Assembly: GCF_006980715.1 (NCBI RefSeq)
Contig: NZ_SBHN01000003.1
Coordinates: forward strand, 174,727-238,726
Source: Telmatospirillum sp. J64-1
Lineage (GTDB): Bacteria; Pseudomonadota; Alphaproteobacteria; Rhodospirillales; Magnetospirillaceae
Length of the DNA stretch: 64,000 bases
Direction: 5' to 3'
Of the stretch, positions 31,653 through 40,885 are shown in pieces. The notes beneath the pieces are model-generated. The model ran no database searches, was not told the DNA's origin, and saw only the letters and a list, made by a program, of their open reading frames with translations. The position numbers were made by a program, and so were the translations under genes. Each line of letters opens with the position of its first letter. Within the stretch, counting starts at the first letter, position 1.

Positions 31653-33725
31653 CTAACCCTCGATCTTGGAGAAATTGGCAATCTCTCCCATGGCGGACCC
31701 GATTTGGGCCAGCAGCCGCAGGCGATTTGCACGGACCTCGCGGTCCTCAGTATTGACCGTCACCCGGTCAAAGAACGCATCCACCGGCTGGCGCAGACGC
31801 GCCAGGGCGGACATGGCCTCGGCGAAGCGCTCTTCCCTCAGCAGGGGCTGCACTTCGGCGCCGACGGCGGACAAGGCATCGAACAGCGCCCGCTCTTCAT
31901 CCTGGACGAAGCGGGAGGCATCGGCCTTGCCGTCATAGGTCTGACCGTCCTTCTTTTCCTCGATGCGCACGATATTGGCGGCGCGGCGATAGGCGATCAG
32001 CAGATTGGCCCCGTCCTCGCTGGCCAGGAAGTCCTTCAGCGCATCGACACGGGCCAGCAGGCGCACCAAGTCGTCCTCGTCGCCCAGGGCGAAGACGGCA
32101 TTGACCAGATCGTGGCGCACGCCCTGCTCGCGGAAATGCACCTTCAGGCGGTCGGCGAAGAAGTCCAGCAGGTCGCGGGCGGTGGCCTCGCCGTTATGGA
32201 CGAAGTCCGTGCCCGCATATTGCGCATGGGCGAAGGTGAAGAAGGGCCGGAGCGGCAGCCGCAGGCCGTTCTCGGTGATCAGGCGGATCACCCCCAGGGC
32301 GGCGCGGCGCAGCGCGTAGGGGTCCTTCGACCCCGTCGGCTTTTCATCGATGCCGAAGAAGCCGACCAGGGTATCGACCTTGTCGGCCAGGGCCGCGATC
32401 ACCGACAGCGACGCATTGGGGCAGGAATCGTTCGGCCCCAACGGCGAGTAATGCTCGGCGATGGCCTGGGCGATCTCGATCTTCTCGCCGTCCTCGCGGG
32501 CATAGTAGCGGCCCATGATCCCCTGAAGCTCGGGGAACTCGCCCACCATCTCGGTCGACAGGTCGGCCTTGGCGAGCAAGGCGGCCCGCATGGCGTCGGC
32601 AACGTCGGCGCCGATGGTGTCGGCGGCCAGATGCTTGGCCAGGGCCTGCATCCGCTGCACCTTGTCGGCGAGCGTGCCCAGCTTGGCGTGGAAGATGCGT
32701 TCCGACAGCTTGGGCAGGCGGCTTTCCAGCTTGCGCTTGCGGTCGGTGTCCCAGAAGAACTTGGCATCCGACAGGCGGGCACGCAGGACGCGCTGGTTGC
32801 CCGCCACCACGGCCTTGCCGCCATCGGCGGTGGACATGTTCGAGACGACCACGAAGCGCGGGGCCAGCTTGCCCTCGGCGGTCAGGGTCGAGAAGTATTT
32901 CTGGTGCGAGCGCATGGAGGTGATCAGCACCTCTGCGGGCACGTCCATGAAGGCTTCGTCGATGGAGCCCATCAGCACCACCGGCCATTCCACCAGCCCG
33001 GTCACCTCGGCCAGCAGGCCCTCGTCGGGCTTGACGGTCAAGCCCTCGGCGGCGGCCAGCTTGGCGGCTTCCGCCTCGATGGCGGCGCGGCGCTCGTTCT
33101 GGTCGAGCATGACATGGGCGCCGCGCAGGCGGGCGGCGTAATCGGCGAAATCCTTGACCGCGAAGGGCTCGGGCGACAAGAAACGGTGGCCGCGCGTGGT
33201 GTCGCCCGCCGTAATCGGGCCGAAGCTCACCGGCACCACCGTCCCGCCGAACAGGCAGAGAATGGATTGCAACGGGCGGACATAGCGCACGCTGTTGGTG
33301 CCCCAGCGCATGGATTTCGGCCAGGGGAACTCGGCCAGCGCGGTCTCGACCACTTCCTTCAGCACTTCGGCGGTGGCGCGGCCCGGCCTGCGGATGACGG
33401 CGAACAGGAATTCGCCCTTGCCGGTATCGCGCGTCTCGCATTCGGCCAGCGTGACGCCGGCACCGCGCAGGAAGCCCTCGACGGCGGCCTCGGGGGCGCC
33501 GACACGGGGGCCGCGGCGCTCTTCCGAGACGTCGGGCGTGGCCTCGGGCAGGCCGTCGATCACCAGGGTCAGGCGGCGGGGCGTGACGAAGAATTTCGAC
33601 GACCCGGCCTCCAGACCGGCCTTGGCCAGACCGTCGGTCACCAAGCGCTGCAGGTCTTCCCCGGCCCGCTGCTGCATGCGGGCCGGAATCTCTTCCGAGA
33701 AGAGTTCAAGCAGAAGTTCGGCCAT
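31653..33725 (-). CDS. glyS: Glycyl-tRNA synthetase beta subunit
   Basis: 690 aa from the ATG at 33725 ([20 protein letters not shown]), the canonical GlyS opening; a longer reading to 33794 overlaps glyQ. Landmarks are [18 protein letters not shown]-type [55 protein letters not shown] and a C-terminal DALR-like anticodon-binding region. It works with the alpha subunit as a heterotetramer. It sits four bases after glyQ and five before ppdK. Confidence 0.98.
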   Translation of the reverse strand: MAELLLELFSEEIPARMQQRAGEDLQRLVTDGLAKAGLEAGSSKFFVTPRRLTLVIDGLPEATPDVSEERRGPRVGAPEAAVEGFLRGAGVTLAECETRDTGKGEFLFAVIRRPGRATAEVLKEVVETALAEFPWPKSMRWGTNSVRYVRPLQSILCLFGGTVVPVSFGPITAGDTTRGHRFLSPEPFAVKDFADYAARLRGAHVMLDQNERRAAIEAEAAKLAAAEGLTVKPDEGLLAEVTGLVEWPVVLMGSIDEAFMDVPAEVLITSMRSHQKYFSTLTAEGKLAPRFVVVSNMSTADGGKAVVAGNQRVLRARLSDAKFFWDTDRKRKLESRLPKLSERIFHAKLGTLADKVQRMQALAKHLAADTIGADVADAMRAALLAKADLSTEMVGEFPELQGIMGRYYAREDGEKIEIAQAIAEHYSPLGPNDSCPNASLSVIAALADKVDTLVGFFGIDEKPTGSKDPYALRRAALGVIRLITENGLRLPLRPFFTFAHAQYAGTDFVHNGEATARDLLDFFADRLKVHFREQGVRHDLVNAVFALGDEDDLVRLLARVDALKDFLASEDGANLLIAYRRAANIVRIEEKKDGQTYDGKADASRFVQDEERALFDALSAVGAEVQPLLREERFAEAMSALARLRQPVDAFFDRVTVNTEDREVRANRLRLLAQIGSAMGEIANFSKIEG

Positions 33726-33729
33726 GTCC

Positions 33730-34611
33730 TTAGCCCTCCACCTTGGGCTGGCGGTTGGCCAGCCAGCCTTCGCAGCAGGCCTTGGCAAGGGCACGGACGC
33801 GGGCGATGTAGCTGGCGCGTTCGGTCACCGAGATAACCCCGCGCGCATCGAGCAGGTTGAAGCGATGGCTGGCCTTGATGCATTGGTCATAGGCAGGCAA
33901 CGGCAGGTTCGCGGCCAGCAAAGCCTGGCATTCCTGTTCCGCATCCTTGAAATGGCGCAACAGCATCTCGGTATCGGCATGCTCGAAGTTGTGGGCGGAA
34001 TATTCTTTTTCCGCCTGAAGGAAGACATCCCCATAGGTGACGCCTTGGCCGTTGAAATCCAGGTCATAGACGTTTTCGACACCCTGGATATACATGGCGA
34101 GGCGTTCCAGGCCATAGGTCAGCTCGACCGCCACCGGGTCGCATTCGATGCCGCCGACCTGCTGGAAATAGGTGAACTGCGTCACCTCCATGCCGTCGCA
34201 CCAGACTTCCCAGCCCAGACCCCAGGCGCCCAAGGTCGGGCTTTCCCAGTCGTCCTCGACGAAACGGATGTCGTGCAGCGCGGGATCGATCCCTAGACGC
34301 TTCAGGCTTTCCAGATAGAGTTCCTGGGCATTCGCCGGGGAAGGCTTCAGCAGCACCTGGAACTGGTAATAATGCTGAAGGCGATTGGGATTCTCACCAT
34401 AACGGCCGTCTGTCGGCCGCCGCGAGGGCTGCACATAAGCCGCCTTCCATGGATCGGGCCCCAGGGCCCGCAGGGTGGTTGCCGGGTGGAAGGTCCCCGC
34501 GCCCACTTCCATGTCGTAAGGTTGAAGGATCAGACAGCCCTGTTCCGCCCAGAAGTTCTGGAGAGTCAGGATGAGGGATTGGAAGCTTGGCCGTGCGCCC
34601 GTCTGCGCCAT
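33730..34611 (-). CDS. glyQ: Glycyl-tRNA synthetase alpha subunit
   Basis: 293 aa. Class II core motifs: [79 protein letters not shown] and [12 protein letters not shown]. This is the catalytic subunit that activates glycine and charges tRNA-Gly. It is the first of the three-gene operon glyQ-glyS-ppdK, 84 bases downstream of the small PP0621-like gene, which may share the transcript. Confidence 0.98.
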   Translation of the reverse strand: MAQTGARPSFQSLILTLQNFWAEQGCLILQPYDMEVGAGTFHPATTLRALGPDPWKAAYVQPSRRPTDGRYGENPNRLQHYYQFQVLLKPSPANAQELYLESLKRLGIDPALHDIRFVEDDWESPTLGAWGLGWEVWCDGMEVTQFTYFQQVGGIECDPVAVELTYGLERLAMYIQGVENVYDLDFNGQGVTYGDVFLQAEKEYSAHNFEHADTEMLLRHFKDAEQECQALLAANLPLPAYDQCIKASHRFNLLDARGVISVTERASYIARVRALAKACCEGWLANRQPKVEG

Positions 34612-34695
34612 TGAATCCGCCGCTCGATGGAGATCTGCAAAATGTACGGCAACCTAGCGGCGCGCCTGCCCCTGGTCAAGGGCAGCCATACCAAT

Positions 34696-34929
34696 TCACC
34701 AAGGACAATCCTTCCGCCCACAATTCAGGGCATCTCCTTTGGGAACATAGGCATCGCAGGCGCGGCATTTCACCATCTCCTGCACCTCTCCCATGGATTG
34801 TCCCCCCTGTTTTTCACGTCCCGACACGCGGGGGCGGCTCTTCGGCGCGGCGATCTGCCGGCTGATATATTTCCAGCCGAACCAGACCACGCCGATGACC
34901 AGGAGGGTGAGAAGGATTTTCTGAATCAT
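34696..34929 (-). CDS. PP0621-like small membrane zinc-ribbon protein
   Basis: 77 aa from the ATG at 34929 (MIQKILLTLLVIGVVWFGWK); an upstream ATG at 34965 is less likely. One N-terminal helix is followed by a basic linker and a C-terminal four-cysteine-type knuckle in MVKCRACDAYVPKGDALNCG and RKDC. This matches the PP0621 family pattern; its function is unknown. It precedes glyQ on the same strand, and the 294 bases upstream separate it from the divergent globin MCP. Confidence 0.8.
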   Translation of the reverse strand: MIQKILLTLLVIGVVWFGWKYISRQIAAPKSRPRVSGREKQGGQSMGEVQEMVKCRACDAYVPKGDALNCGRKDCPW

Positions 34930-35223
34930 GGATCGAGTTATGACGCCCGCCCGACGGGGGGTCAAGCGATGCCGTCACTGCCTTTCTCATGAAGGCGGAA
35001 AATGCAACCCCCATAAAGCAAGGCTACTAAGGTTGGTAGGTTCGGCAACTATTAAGAAAACTTCCTTGCCGCGACGGAACCATGAGGGAGCTTACGCCAC
35101 GCAGTAATGGAGGTTGTCGCCACCAAGCAACCATGACGCGCAGCACTGAACTTTCGATATATGTCTCCCGCCCCAGCCTTGCGCCATGCTGACGGGAACA
35201 GCAAAGCCAAAAGAGAGCCGGTC

Positions 35224-36558
35224 ATGAAAAATACCAGCCCTTCGCATCTCGCTTTCCTGCAGATCAACGAAAGCTGCATCTCCTTTCTTCGGCTCTTCAA
35301 ACCAACCCTCGAAAAGAATCTCGGCCAGATCATCATGGCTTTCTACCAGCACATGATGAACACGCCGGAAACCCGCGAGATCATCGGCGGCCCAGACAAT
35401 ATCGAACGCCTGAAGGCAGCCCAGAAGGAACACTGGCTTCAGCTTTTCTCGGGAAATTTCGACGAAGCCTATTTCCAGCGCGCCCTGCGCATCGGCCACG
35501 CCCATAAGCAGATCGGACTGGAGCCGCGCTGGTACATGGGCGGCTATTGCTTCATCCTGAACAAGCTGGTCCGCCTGGCGAGGGAGACCTATCCGATCCA
35601 GCCCAAGCGGCAGCTGGGCGTCATCGAGGCCATCAACAAGGCCGTCTTCCTGGACATGGAACTGGCGATTTCCGCCTATGAAGAAGCGGTCTTCGCGGAG
35701 AGGCGCAAGCGCCAGGAGCAGATGGAAGGGCTGATCGAGACCTTCGACGCCAATATCGCCCAGGCCGTGGAGAACCTGCAGCTGGCCGCAGGCGAGATGG
35801 ATCACTGCATCACCAGCGTCGCCGATGCGGCTTCCCGCACCCTCAGCCGCTCCACCACGGCGGCGGCAAGCTCGGAGCAATCCTCCTCGAATGTCCAGGC
35901 CGTCGCCTCGGCGGCCGAGGAACTGAGCGCCTGCATCGCCCGGATCGGCACGCGGGTCGACGAATCCCGCGATGTCGCCAGCCTGGCGGTTTCGCAGACC
36001 GCGACCACCCATCAGGCGGTCGCGGGCCTGACGGGATCGGCCGAGAATATCGGGCGCGTGCTGGACCTGATCGGCGCCATCGCCAGCCAGACCAATCTGC
36101 TGGCGCTGAACGCCACCATCGAAGCCGCCCGCGCCGGAGAGGCGGGCAAGGGCTTCGCCGTGGTCGCCGCCGAGGTCAAGTCCCTGGCCCAGCAGACCAC
36201 CCGCGCCACCACGGAAATCGGCCAGCAGGTGGAGGAGATCCAGCAGGCCACACGGGTCTCGGCCCAGGCGCTGGACAACATCCGCCAAACCATCGAACGC
36301 ATGGCCGCCGTCTCGGCCGAGATCGCCACGGCCATCGAACAGCAGCGGACCGCGACCATGGAGATCGCCCGGAATGTCAGCGAGGCGGCGATCGGCGTCC
36401 GCGACATCGAGGACAGCATCGCCGAGGTAATGAACGCGGCCAACGAGAATACGGACGCCACCGAACGCTCGCGCACCGCATCCCAGCGCCTGAGCGACGA
36501 GTTCATCTCACTGCGCCGGGAAGTACGCACTTTCTTGGGAGCCGTCGCCGGTCATTGA
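35224..36558 (+). CDS. Soluble globin-coupled methyl-accepting chemotaxis protein (HemAT-like aerotaxis sensor)
   Basis: 444 aa from the ATG at 35224. The N-terminal protoglobin-type sensor covers residues 1 to about 160; the proximal haem ligand is probably H94 in [19 protein letters not shown], the family's HxxIGL-x-P-x-WY pattern. The C-terminal signalling domain has the hairpin tip [20 protein letters not shown] at about residues 285-305. There is no transmembrane segment and no HAMP domain, so it is cytoplasmic. The family binds O2 and steers aerotaxis through CheA/CheW, none of which lie here. It is a single gene, 294 bases from its divergent neighbour. Confidence 0.92.
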   Translation: MKNTSPSHLAFLQINESCISFLRLFKPTLEKNLGQIIMAFYQHMMNTPETREIIGGPDNIERLKAAQKEHWLQLFSGNFDEAYFQRALRIGHAHKQIGLEPRWYMGGYCFILNKLVRLARETYPIQPKRQLGVIEAINKAVFLDMELAISAYEEAVFAERRKRQEQMEGLIETFDANIAQAVENLQLAAGEMDHCITSVADAASRTLSRSTTAAASSEQSSSNVQAVASAAEELSACIARIGTRVDESRDVASLAVSQTATTHQAVAGLTGSAENIGRVLDLIGAIASQTNLLALNATIEAARAGEAGKGFAVVAAEVKSLAQQTTRATTEIGQQVEEIQQATRVSAQALDNIRQTIERMAAVSAEIATAIEQQRTATMEIARNVSEAAIGVRDIEDSIAEVMNAANENTDATERSRTASQRLSDEFISLRREVRTFLGAVAGH

Positions 36559-36585
36559 CGCCCTGCCCGCAGGCGGGACGTCCGC

Positions 36586-37428
36586 CTACAGCCCGTAGCG
36601 CCCCCACAAGGCCCGTTCCTCGACCGCCGAAAGCATCTCGGCGGCGATCTGCGCGGGCTCCGGGGCGGTCATGCCGAAACGGCGGCGCAGCCAGCCCTTG
36701 CGCTCGCCGATCAGGTTCAGCCGCACCTTGTCGCCGAAACGCTCGCGCATCACGCTGCGCATATCCCCCAGCCCGTCGATCAGCCCCAGTTCCAGCGCCC
36801 GTTTCCCGGCCCAGATGTCGCCGGTGAACAATTCCTCCTCGGGCGCCTTGAGGTGACCGTTGCGGCGCGTCCGCACCAGATCCTTGAAGCTTTCGAAGAT
36901 ATCGGCCTGCAGGGCAACGATGCGCGCCACGTCGTCCGGGTCTTCCGGACGGAAGGGATCGAGCAGGCCCTTGCGCGTGCCCTGGGTATAGACCCGGCGC
37001 TCCACCCCGATGCGCCCGATGGCTTCGTGGAAGCCGAAACCGGCGGAGATCACGCCGATGGAGCCGAGGATCGAGCTTTCGTCGGCATAGATCTCGTCGC
37101 CCGCGCAAGCCAGCCAATAGCCGCCCGAGGCCGCGACATCCTCGCAGAAGGAAAAGACGGGAACGCCTTTCTCCTTCGCCAGAGCGCGGATGCGGCGGTG
37201 GATCAGGGCCGATTGCACCGGCGAACCGCCCGGCGAATTGATCGCCAGAGCGACGGCCTTCAGGTCTTTGGGACGGAAAGCCTGTTCGATCAGGCCGGCC
37301 AGGCTCGCCAGGGTCAGGCCGTTGCGGAAGGCTCCGACCTGGCCGATGGGACCGGCGAGGCGGAGAACGTTGACGAGGGGGCGGGACTTACCCAGACCGA
37401 CTCGCGCGAGAAGAGTGTCGAATGCCAT
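36586..37428 (-). CDS. sppA: S49 family signal peptide peptidase / SppA-like protease
   Basis: 280 aa from the ATG at 37428 (MAFDTLLARVG). The catalytic Ser is S101 in DVAASGGYW and the general-base Lys is K153 in YTQGTRKGLLDPF; NSPGGSPVQSALIH forms the oxyanion strand. This is the short, single-domain SppA type, without an obvious N-terminal anchor. It degrades membrane signal-peptide remnants in the family. It lies four bases after the methyltransferase gene, in the same leftward unit. A 27-base gap separates it from the convergent MCP gene. Confidence 0.92.
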   Translation of the reverse strand: MAFDTLLARVGLGKSRPLVNVLRLAGPIGQVGAFRNGLTLASLAGLIEQAFRPKDLKAVALAINSPGGSPVQSALIHRRIRALAKEKGVPVFSFCEDVAASGGYWLACAGDEIYADESSILGSIGVISAGFGFHEAIGRIGVERRVYTQGTRKGLLDPFRPEDPDDVARIVALQADIFESFKDLVRTRRNGHLKAPEEELFTGDIWAGKRALELGLIDGLGDMRSVMRERFGDKVRLNLIGERKGWLRRRFGMTAPEPAQIAAEMLSAVEERALWGRYGL

Positions 37429-37432
37429 GGTT

Positions 37433-38221
37433 CTATAGAGTAGGAGGGCGAGAGCTTTTTGCCAATCCACCCATTGGCTCAAGCCCCCCGCCGTGACGCA
37501 GCACAACCTCGGCCGCCTCGGAATAACGTCCATCCTCGTCATGCAGGACGAGGCCCGGCAGCAGGGTCGAGGGACCATTGACCCCTTTGCGGGCGGTGAC
37601 GATCACCCGCTTGGCCGCCCGCCCCGCCTTGGGCCAAAGGGGAAAGACCGCCACCTCGCCCAGCTTCAGCCCATGCAGGCAGGCCAGCAGCGCATCCAGC
37701 CGGTCGGCGCGGTGGATGAGCGTCAGCCTGCCCTTGGGTTTCAGCATGCGGGCGCAGAACGCGGTCCAGGCGTTCAGGTCGGCGCTGCCTTCCATATTGG
37801 CGGTGGCCTTGCAGGCATTGGGCGACGGCCGGGCCCGCCCGGCGGCGACGAAGGGCGGATTGGTCATCACATGGTCGAAACCGCCCGCCTCCAGCCCTGC
37901 CGGAGGGTCCCGCAGGTCGCCCTGGAGGATCGTGAACCGGCTGCCCATGCCGTTCAGCGCCGCGTTCTCCCGCGCCAGGGCGGCGAGATCGGGCTGCAGT
38001 TCCAGCCCCGTCACTTGGCTCTCCGGCAGGCGCGCGAGCAGGCAAAGGGCTGCCGTCCCGACGCCGCAGCCCAGGTCCAGGACCCTTTGTCCAGGCTGGG
38101 AATGAAGGGCGGCGGCAAGAAAAACCGGATCGATGGCGGCACGATATCCAAGGCGGGGTTGCAACAGACGCAGCCTGCCTCCGAGAAGTGCATTTTCGTT
38201 AATGCCGTCTTCTTGCCGCAT
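37433..38221 (-). CDS. tRNA1(Val) A37 N6-methyltransferase-like protein (TrmN6 family)
   Basis: 262 aa. SAM motif I is RVLDLGCGVGTAALCLL (about 46-62), motif II GLELQPD, and motif IV the adenine-N6 signature MTNPPF. The N-terminal RLLQPRLGYRAAIDPVFLAA is the YfiC/TrmN6 block. It probably methylates A37 of tRNA1(Val), but the substrate has not been confirmed for alphaproteobacterial members. It is divergent from the polyprenyl synthase gene and followed by sppA. Confidence 0.88.
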   Translation of the reverse strand: MRQEDGINENALLGGRLRLLQPRLGYRAAIDPVFLAAALHSQPGQRVLDLGCGVGTAALCLLARLPESQVTGLELQPDLAALARENAALNGMGSRFTILQGDLRDPPAGLEAGGFDHVMTNPPFVAAGRARPSPNACKATANMEGSADLNAWTAFCARMLKPKGRLTLIHRADRLDALLACLHGLKLGEVAVFPLWPKAGRAAKRVIVTARKGVNGPSTLLPGLVLHDEDGRYSEAAEVVLRHGGGLEPMGGLAKSSRPPTL

Positions 38222-38329
38222 TCGCCCTTGTCCCCGGAACGGTCTGTGGCTAATTTCCTAGCCGCCGCGAGACTTTTAAGACTTGACGGTACTTGACGCA
38301 ACTGAACCCGGCCGTAAGGCCTAGGTTCT

Positions 38330-39361
38330 TTGAAAGTGGGTGTGACGGTGGCAGTGGTTGCTAGTCGGCAGGAAGAAGGCAAGGCCGCGAGCCTCGAGGC
38401 GCTGACGGCGCTGGTGGAAGACGACCTGAAGAAGGTCAACCAAACCATCGTCGATCGCATGCATAGCCCCGTGGCGCTGATTCCGGAACTGGCCGGACAT
38501 ATCATCGCGGCGGGCGGCAAACGCCTGCGCCCCATGCTGACCCTGGCCGCCGCCCAGCTGTGCGGCATCCAGAACGACCGCCATGTACGTCTGGCCGCCT
38601 GCGTGGAATTCATCCATACCGCCACCCTGCTGCATGACGACGTGGTCGACGAAAGCGACCTGCGGCGTGGCCTCGCCAGCGCCAATGCGGTCTGGGGCAA
38701 CAAGGCCAGCGTGCTGGTCGGCGACTTCCTGTTCTCGCGCTCCTTCGAATTGATGGTCGAGGACGGCTCGCTGGAAGTGCTGGCGATCCTGTCCCGCGCC
38801 TCGTCGATCATCGCCGAGGGCGAAGTCCTTCAATTGATCACCACCAACGACACCTCGACCACCGAGGAAGCCTATCTGGAGGTGATCCGCTCGAAGACCG
38901 CCGAGCTGTTCGCCGCCGCCGCACGCATCGGCGCCGTCGTCGCCGGCCGCCCGGCCGAGGAAGAAGCCGCGCTGGAAGCCTATGGCCGCAATCTGGGCGT
39001 GGCGTTCCAGCTGGTGGACGACGTGCTGGACTATTCGGCCAAGCAGGCCGAATTAGGCAAGACGGTGGGCGACGACTTCCGCGAAGGCAAGATCACCCTG
39101 CCCGTCATCCTGGCCTTCGCCCGCGGCACCGAAGAGGAACGGAGCTTCTGGCGCCGTTGCCTCGAAACGCTGGACCAGAACGAGGACGATCTGGCCCGCG
39201 CCATGGAATTGATGACCCGCCACGACAGCCTCAACGACTCGCTCGCCCGCGCCCGCGAATACGGCGACGAGGCCCGCAACGCCCTCTCCATCTTCCCGGA
39301 TTCCGCCATTCGCCGGGCGATGATCGACATCGTCGACTTTTGTATCGAGCGGGCTTATTAA
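38330..39361 (+). CDS. ispB: Long-chain polyprenyl (octa/decaprenyl) diphosphate synthase
   Basis: Up to 343 aa. The N-terminal start is uncertain: TTG at 38330 or one of several GTG codons just after (38336, 38342). The two Asp-rich motifs are DDVVD (103-107 in LLHDDVVDESDLRRG) and DDVLD (230-234). The fifth residue before the first motif is Ala98, a small residue that allows a long product, so this is likely the side-chain synthase for ubiquinone (Q10 in most alphaproteobacteria). Directly upstream are two tandem copies of ACTTGACG (38281-38298), possible -35 boxes. The tRNA-Pro gene follows 60 bases later. Confidence 0.93.
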   Translation: MKVGVTVAVVASRQEEGKAASLEALTALVEDDLKKVNQTIVDRMHSPVALIPELAGHIIAAGGKRLRPMLTLAAAQLCGIQNDRHVRLAACVEFIHTATLLHDDVVDESDLRRGLASANAVWGNKASVLVGDFLFSRSFELMVEDGSLEVLAILSRASSIIAEGEVLQLITTNDTSTTEEAYLEVIRSKTAELFAAAARIGAVVAGRPAEEEAALEAYGRNLGVAFQLVDDVLDYSAKQAELGKTVGDDFREGKITLPVILAFARGTEEERSFWRRCLETLDQNEDDLARAMELMTRHDSLNDSLARAREYGDEARNALSIFPDSAIRRAMIDIVDFCIERAY

Positions 39362-39421
39362 GCCCAAAAATTTCCTTTGCGGGGCTCCAGCCTTTGAGCT
39401 ATAAGGACGCCTCGCCGCTGA

Positions 39422-39498
39422 CGGAGTGTAGCTCAGCCTGGTAGAGCACTGTCTTCGGGAGGCAGGGGCCGGAGGTTCGAATCCTCTCACTCCGACCA
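39422..39498 (+). tRNA. tRNA-Pro (anticodon CGG)
   Basis: 77 bases with encoded CCA. Acceptor stem CGGAGTG/CACTCCG, D arm GCTC...GAGC, anticodon stem CTGTC/GGCAG with loop TTCGGGA (CGG at positions 34-36), T arm GGAGG-TTCGAAT-CCTCT, discriminator A. It reads CCG codons, which are frequent in this GC-rich sequence. A strong terminator follows five bases later. Confidence 0.97.
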
Positions 39499-39502
39499 GA
39501 CG

Positions 39503-39540
39503 AAAAAGGCGCCGGATCGATGATCCGGCGCCTTTTTTCA
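39503..39540. terminator. Terminator shared by tRNA-Pro and the convergent PNPOx-family gene
   Basis: AAAAAGGCGCCGGATC-GAT-GATCCGGCGCC followed by TTTTTT: a perfect stem of more than twelve pairs with A on one side and T on the other, so it can work in both directions. Confidence 0.93.
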
Positions 39541-39553
39541 TGCCCTGCAGGGC

Positions 39554-40117
39554 TCAGCCTTCGGCCTTTTCCTCCTCCGGCAACAAGCCGGTGGGCAGGC
39601 CGTCGATGCTGCGGCGGTTCTTGGCCCGCCAATAATCCTCGACGCCTTCCGCGCCCTTCTTCTCCGCCCATCGCGGCAGCGTGTCGCGCTGGCCGACATA
39701 ATCGAAAAGCGGGACGCCGAAGCCGCAGGAGGTCTGCACGGAGTCCACGTCGACGAGAAAGATCTGACGGATGCCGGGCAAGGCGGGAAAGAGCGCCGAA
39801 TGTTCGGACCAATCCTCATCACGCGGCAGCACGCTGCGGCCCCGGCCATACAGGCGCAGGATACGCGGCGCGCCCGAGAAGGCGCAGAACATGACCGTGA
39901 TGCGGCCATCTTCCAATAGATGGGCCGCCGTCTCGTTGCTGCTGCCGGTCAGGTCGAGCAAGGCCACCCGCCGCCCATCGAGCACGCGCAGGCTATCCAG
40001 CCCGCGCGGCGAGACATTGATGCGCCCCTGCGTCGGTGCGGAAGCGATGAAATAGATCTGTTGGGCCTCGATGAAGCCGCGCAGTTCGTCTGTGATTTCC
40101 GGATGAAACTGGCCCAT
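39554..40117 (-). CDS. Pyridoxamine 5'-phosphate oxidase-family protein
   Basis: 187 aa. Split-barrel flavin-binding fold: IYFIASAPTQGRINVSPRGL, RRVALLDLTGSSNETAAHLL, GRITVMFCAF and APRILRLYGRG. It belongs to the group of general FMN/F420-binding PNPOx-like proteins, not to the vitamin B6 enzyme PdxH itself. The substrate is unknown. Its start overlaps the dienelactone hydrolase stop by one base (TGATG), so the pair is co-translated. Confidence 0.87.
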   Translation of the reverse strand: MGQFHPEITDELRGFIEAQQIYFIASAPTQGRINVSPRGLDSLRVLDGRRVALLDLTGSSNETAAHLLEDGRITVMFCAFSGAPRILRLYGRGRSVLPRDEDWSEHSALFPALPGIRQIFLVDVDSVQTSCGFGVPLFDYVGQRDTLPRWAEKKGAEGVEDYWRAKNRRSIDGLPTGLLPEEEKAEG

Positions 40118-40788
40118 CAGCGCAGATACCTTTCAAAGAAATTCAGCGTCCGCTCCATGGCGAGTTCGGCGCTTTGCGGATGATAATCCGTACGCATATC
40201 GCAATTGAAGCCGTGACCTGCGTCATAAAGGTGAATTTCCGCATCGGGCTGGGCCTTGCGGATGCGGTCCCGCGCCTCGGCCGGGATGGAGGAATCGCGT
40301 TCGCCGAAATGCATCATCACCGGGCAGTTCGGCTTTTCCTCGGCGAAATCGGCGATCTGCGCGCCGTAATAGCAGACGGCGGCATCGAAACCCAGGCGGC
40401 AGGCCGAGAGGAAGGACAGAGACCCGCCCCAGCAATAGCCGACGACGCCGACCTTGGCGGTTTCGGCGGCGATCTGCCGGCGCGCGGCCTCGATGTCGCG
40501 CAGGGGATCCTCCCAGTTCAGCCGCCCGCGCAATTCCCGCCCCTCGGCGATATCCTTGGCCTCGTAGCCCAGTTCCGTGTCGCGGCGCACCCGGTCGAAC
40601 AGGGCCGGGGCAATGACGGCGAAATCCTTGGCGGCGAAGGCTTCGGCCACCGAACGGATATGGGCGTTGACGCCGAAAATCTCCTGCACCAGCACAAGCC
40701 CCGCCCGCGCCGGACGATGCTTAGGTGCCGCACGCCATGCGGAGAATTGATGGCCGTCTGCGGCGGTCAGGGTAATGAAATGGCCCAT
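40117..40788 (-). CDS. Dienelactone hydrolase family protein
   Basis: 223 aa from the ATG at 40788, with GGGAGCGAG upstream; the longer reading from 40818 lacks such a site. The alpha/beta hydrolase triad is C119 (GYCWGG), D165 (FGERDSSIP) and H192 (AGHGFNC). The fold opens with the oxyanion strand LVLVQEIFGVNAHIRS. The Cys nucleophile marks the carboxymethylenebutenolidase group, although most such homologues hydrolyse unknown esters or lactones. No aromatic catabolic genes are near. It is followed by the PNPOx-like gene. Confidence 0.92.
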   Translation of the reverse strand: MGHFITLTAADGHQFSAWRAAPKHRPARAGLVLVQEIFGVNAHIRSVAEAFAAKDFAVIAPALFDRVRRDTELGYEAKDIAEGRELRGRLNWEDPLRDIEAARRQIAAETAKVGVVGYCWGGSLSFLSACRLGFDAAVCYYGAQIADFAEEKPNCPVMMHFGERDSSIPAEARDRIRKAQPDAEIHLYDAGHGFNCDMRTDYHPQSAELAMERTLNFFERYLR

Positions 40789-40885
40789 GGCTCGCTCCCT
40801 TCTTGGTCTTGAAGCCATGGTAGGCGCAAGAGAAGCAAGGCGTCGAGACTACCTTTCGGAAGAATGGAAAAGGCGGAAAGCCTTC

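Noticed and set aside
39053..39541. Minus-strand open frame across tRNA-Pro encoding GVRGFEPPAPASRRQ
   Set aside because: This is the well-known false protein made by reading a tRNA-Pro gene on the opposite strand; the frame also runs antisense through the polyprenyl synthase gene.
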